Part shown: one piece after another, positions 13,364 through 13,432 of the stretch | How the letters are laid out: each line of letters begins with the position of its first letter | Position numbering within the stretch: the first letter of the stretch is position 1 | Assembly: GCA_905215655.1 (NCBI GenBank) | Contig: CAJMQT010000056.1 | Location: forward strand, 1-13,432 | Direction: 5' to 3' | DNA from: an uncultured bacterium | Lineage (GTDB): Bacteria; Bacteroidota; Bacteroidia; Bacteroidales; Bacteroidaceae | Length of the DNA stretch: 13,432 nt | Position numbers and translations under genes: made by a program | The notes under the pieces: model-generated | Databases searched by the model: none | Seen by the model: the letters and a program-made list of their open reading frames with translations, nothing else | What the model was told of the DNA's origin: nothing

Positions 13364-13432
13364 TGATTCCGTTGGGATTCGAACCCAAGACCCACGCCTT
13401 AGAAGGGCGTTGCTCTAATCCAACTGAGCTAC
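13364..13432 (-). tRNA. tRNA-Arg (anticodon UCU), 5' end cut by the window edge
   Basis: The minus strand gives a tRNA from position 7 onward: GTAGCTCAGTTGG (D arm), anticodon stem ACGCC with loop CTTCTAA, hence anticodon TCT (34-36), reading AGA. A short variable loop, the T arm TTGGGTTCGAATCCCAA, and the 3' acceptor strand CGGAATC with discriminator A follow. CCA is not encoded; the gene is followed by CTA. Only base 7 of the 5' acceptor strand is in the window. The gene converges on the glycogen operon. Confidence 0.93.

Noticed and set aside
13200..13418. Plus-strand open frame of 72 codons
   Set aside because: Its end (SVGIRTQDPRLRRALL) is the familiar false translation of an antisense tRNA, and its start overlaps the operon terminator.
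13364..13432. tRNA gene as a possible integration site
   Set aside because: No integrase, no direct repeat of the tRNA 3' end, and no mobile-element gene within the window.

Overview
The window looks like ordinary chromosome of a Bacteroidales bacterium, probably Prevotella-like or a close relative. This rests on the recurrent Bacteroidetes promoter form (TTG, about 19-20 bases, TAnnTTTG), the near absence of Shine-Dalgarno sequences, and the gene set: an EF-G2-type EF-G paralogue and a debranching enzyme, glycosyltransferase and GH57 cluster. I see no insertion sequence, phage gene, CRISPR array or attachment site. No stretch over 300 bases lacks a gene; the longest gap is 8212-8470.

Left part (1-5030). 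A minus-strand gene (40-2199) encodes an EF-G paralogue with altered GTPase motifs. It is divergent from hemW (2380-3504), a radical-SAM heme chaperone homologue. A small secreted protein of unknown function (3698-4387) follows, under a promoter whose spacer carries a G7 tract. It converges on mscL (4599-5027, minus), and tandem hairpins lie between them.

Middle part (5030-8290). gapA (5227-6237) is divergent from mscL and ends in a strong terminator. The miaA promoter (6317-7246) seems embedded in that terminator, and its mRNA is predicted to be nearly leaderless. A diacylglycerol-kinase-fold protein (7276-8211) follows closely in the same unit, which ends at a 13-bp hairpin.

Right part (8290-13432). 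A consensus promoter drives a three-gene alpha-glucan (glycogen) operon: a GDE_C/GH133-type debranching enzyme (8471-10414), a GT4/GT5-type glucosyltransferase (10432-11706) and a GH57-like protein (11756-13150). A strong terminator closes it. The expected jobs are release of alpha-1,6 branches, transfer of glucose to or from nucleotide-sugar-linked synthesis, and handling of the polymer. However, the GH57 protein appears to have lost its catalytic nucleophile (Ser146 where Glu is expected), and it ends in a coiled coil plus a Lys/Ala-rich tail. The debranching enzyme has Asn420 where Asp is usual. The window closes inside a minus-strand tRNA-Arg(UCU) gene.

A theme worth a second look is that four enzyme homologues in 13 kb (EF-G2, the lipid-kinase-like protein, the debranching enzyme and the GH57 protein) keep their folds but carry changes in canonical catalytic or nucleotide-binding motifs. 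Some of these may be normal for Bacteroidetes versions of the families.
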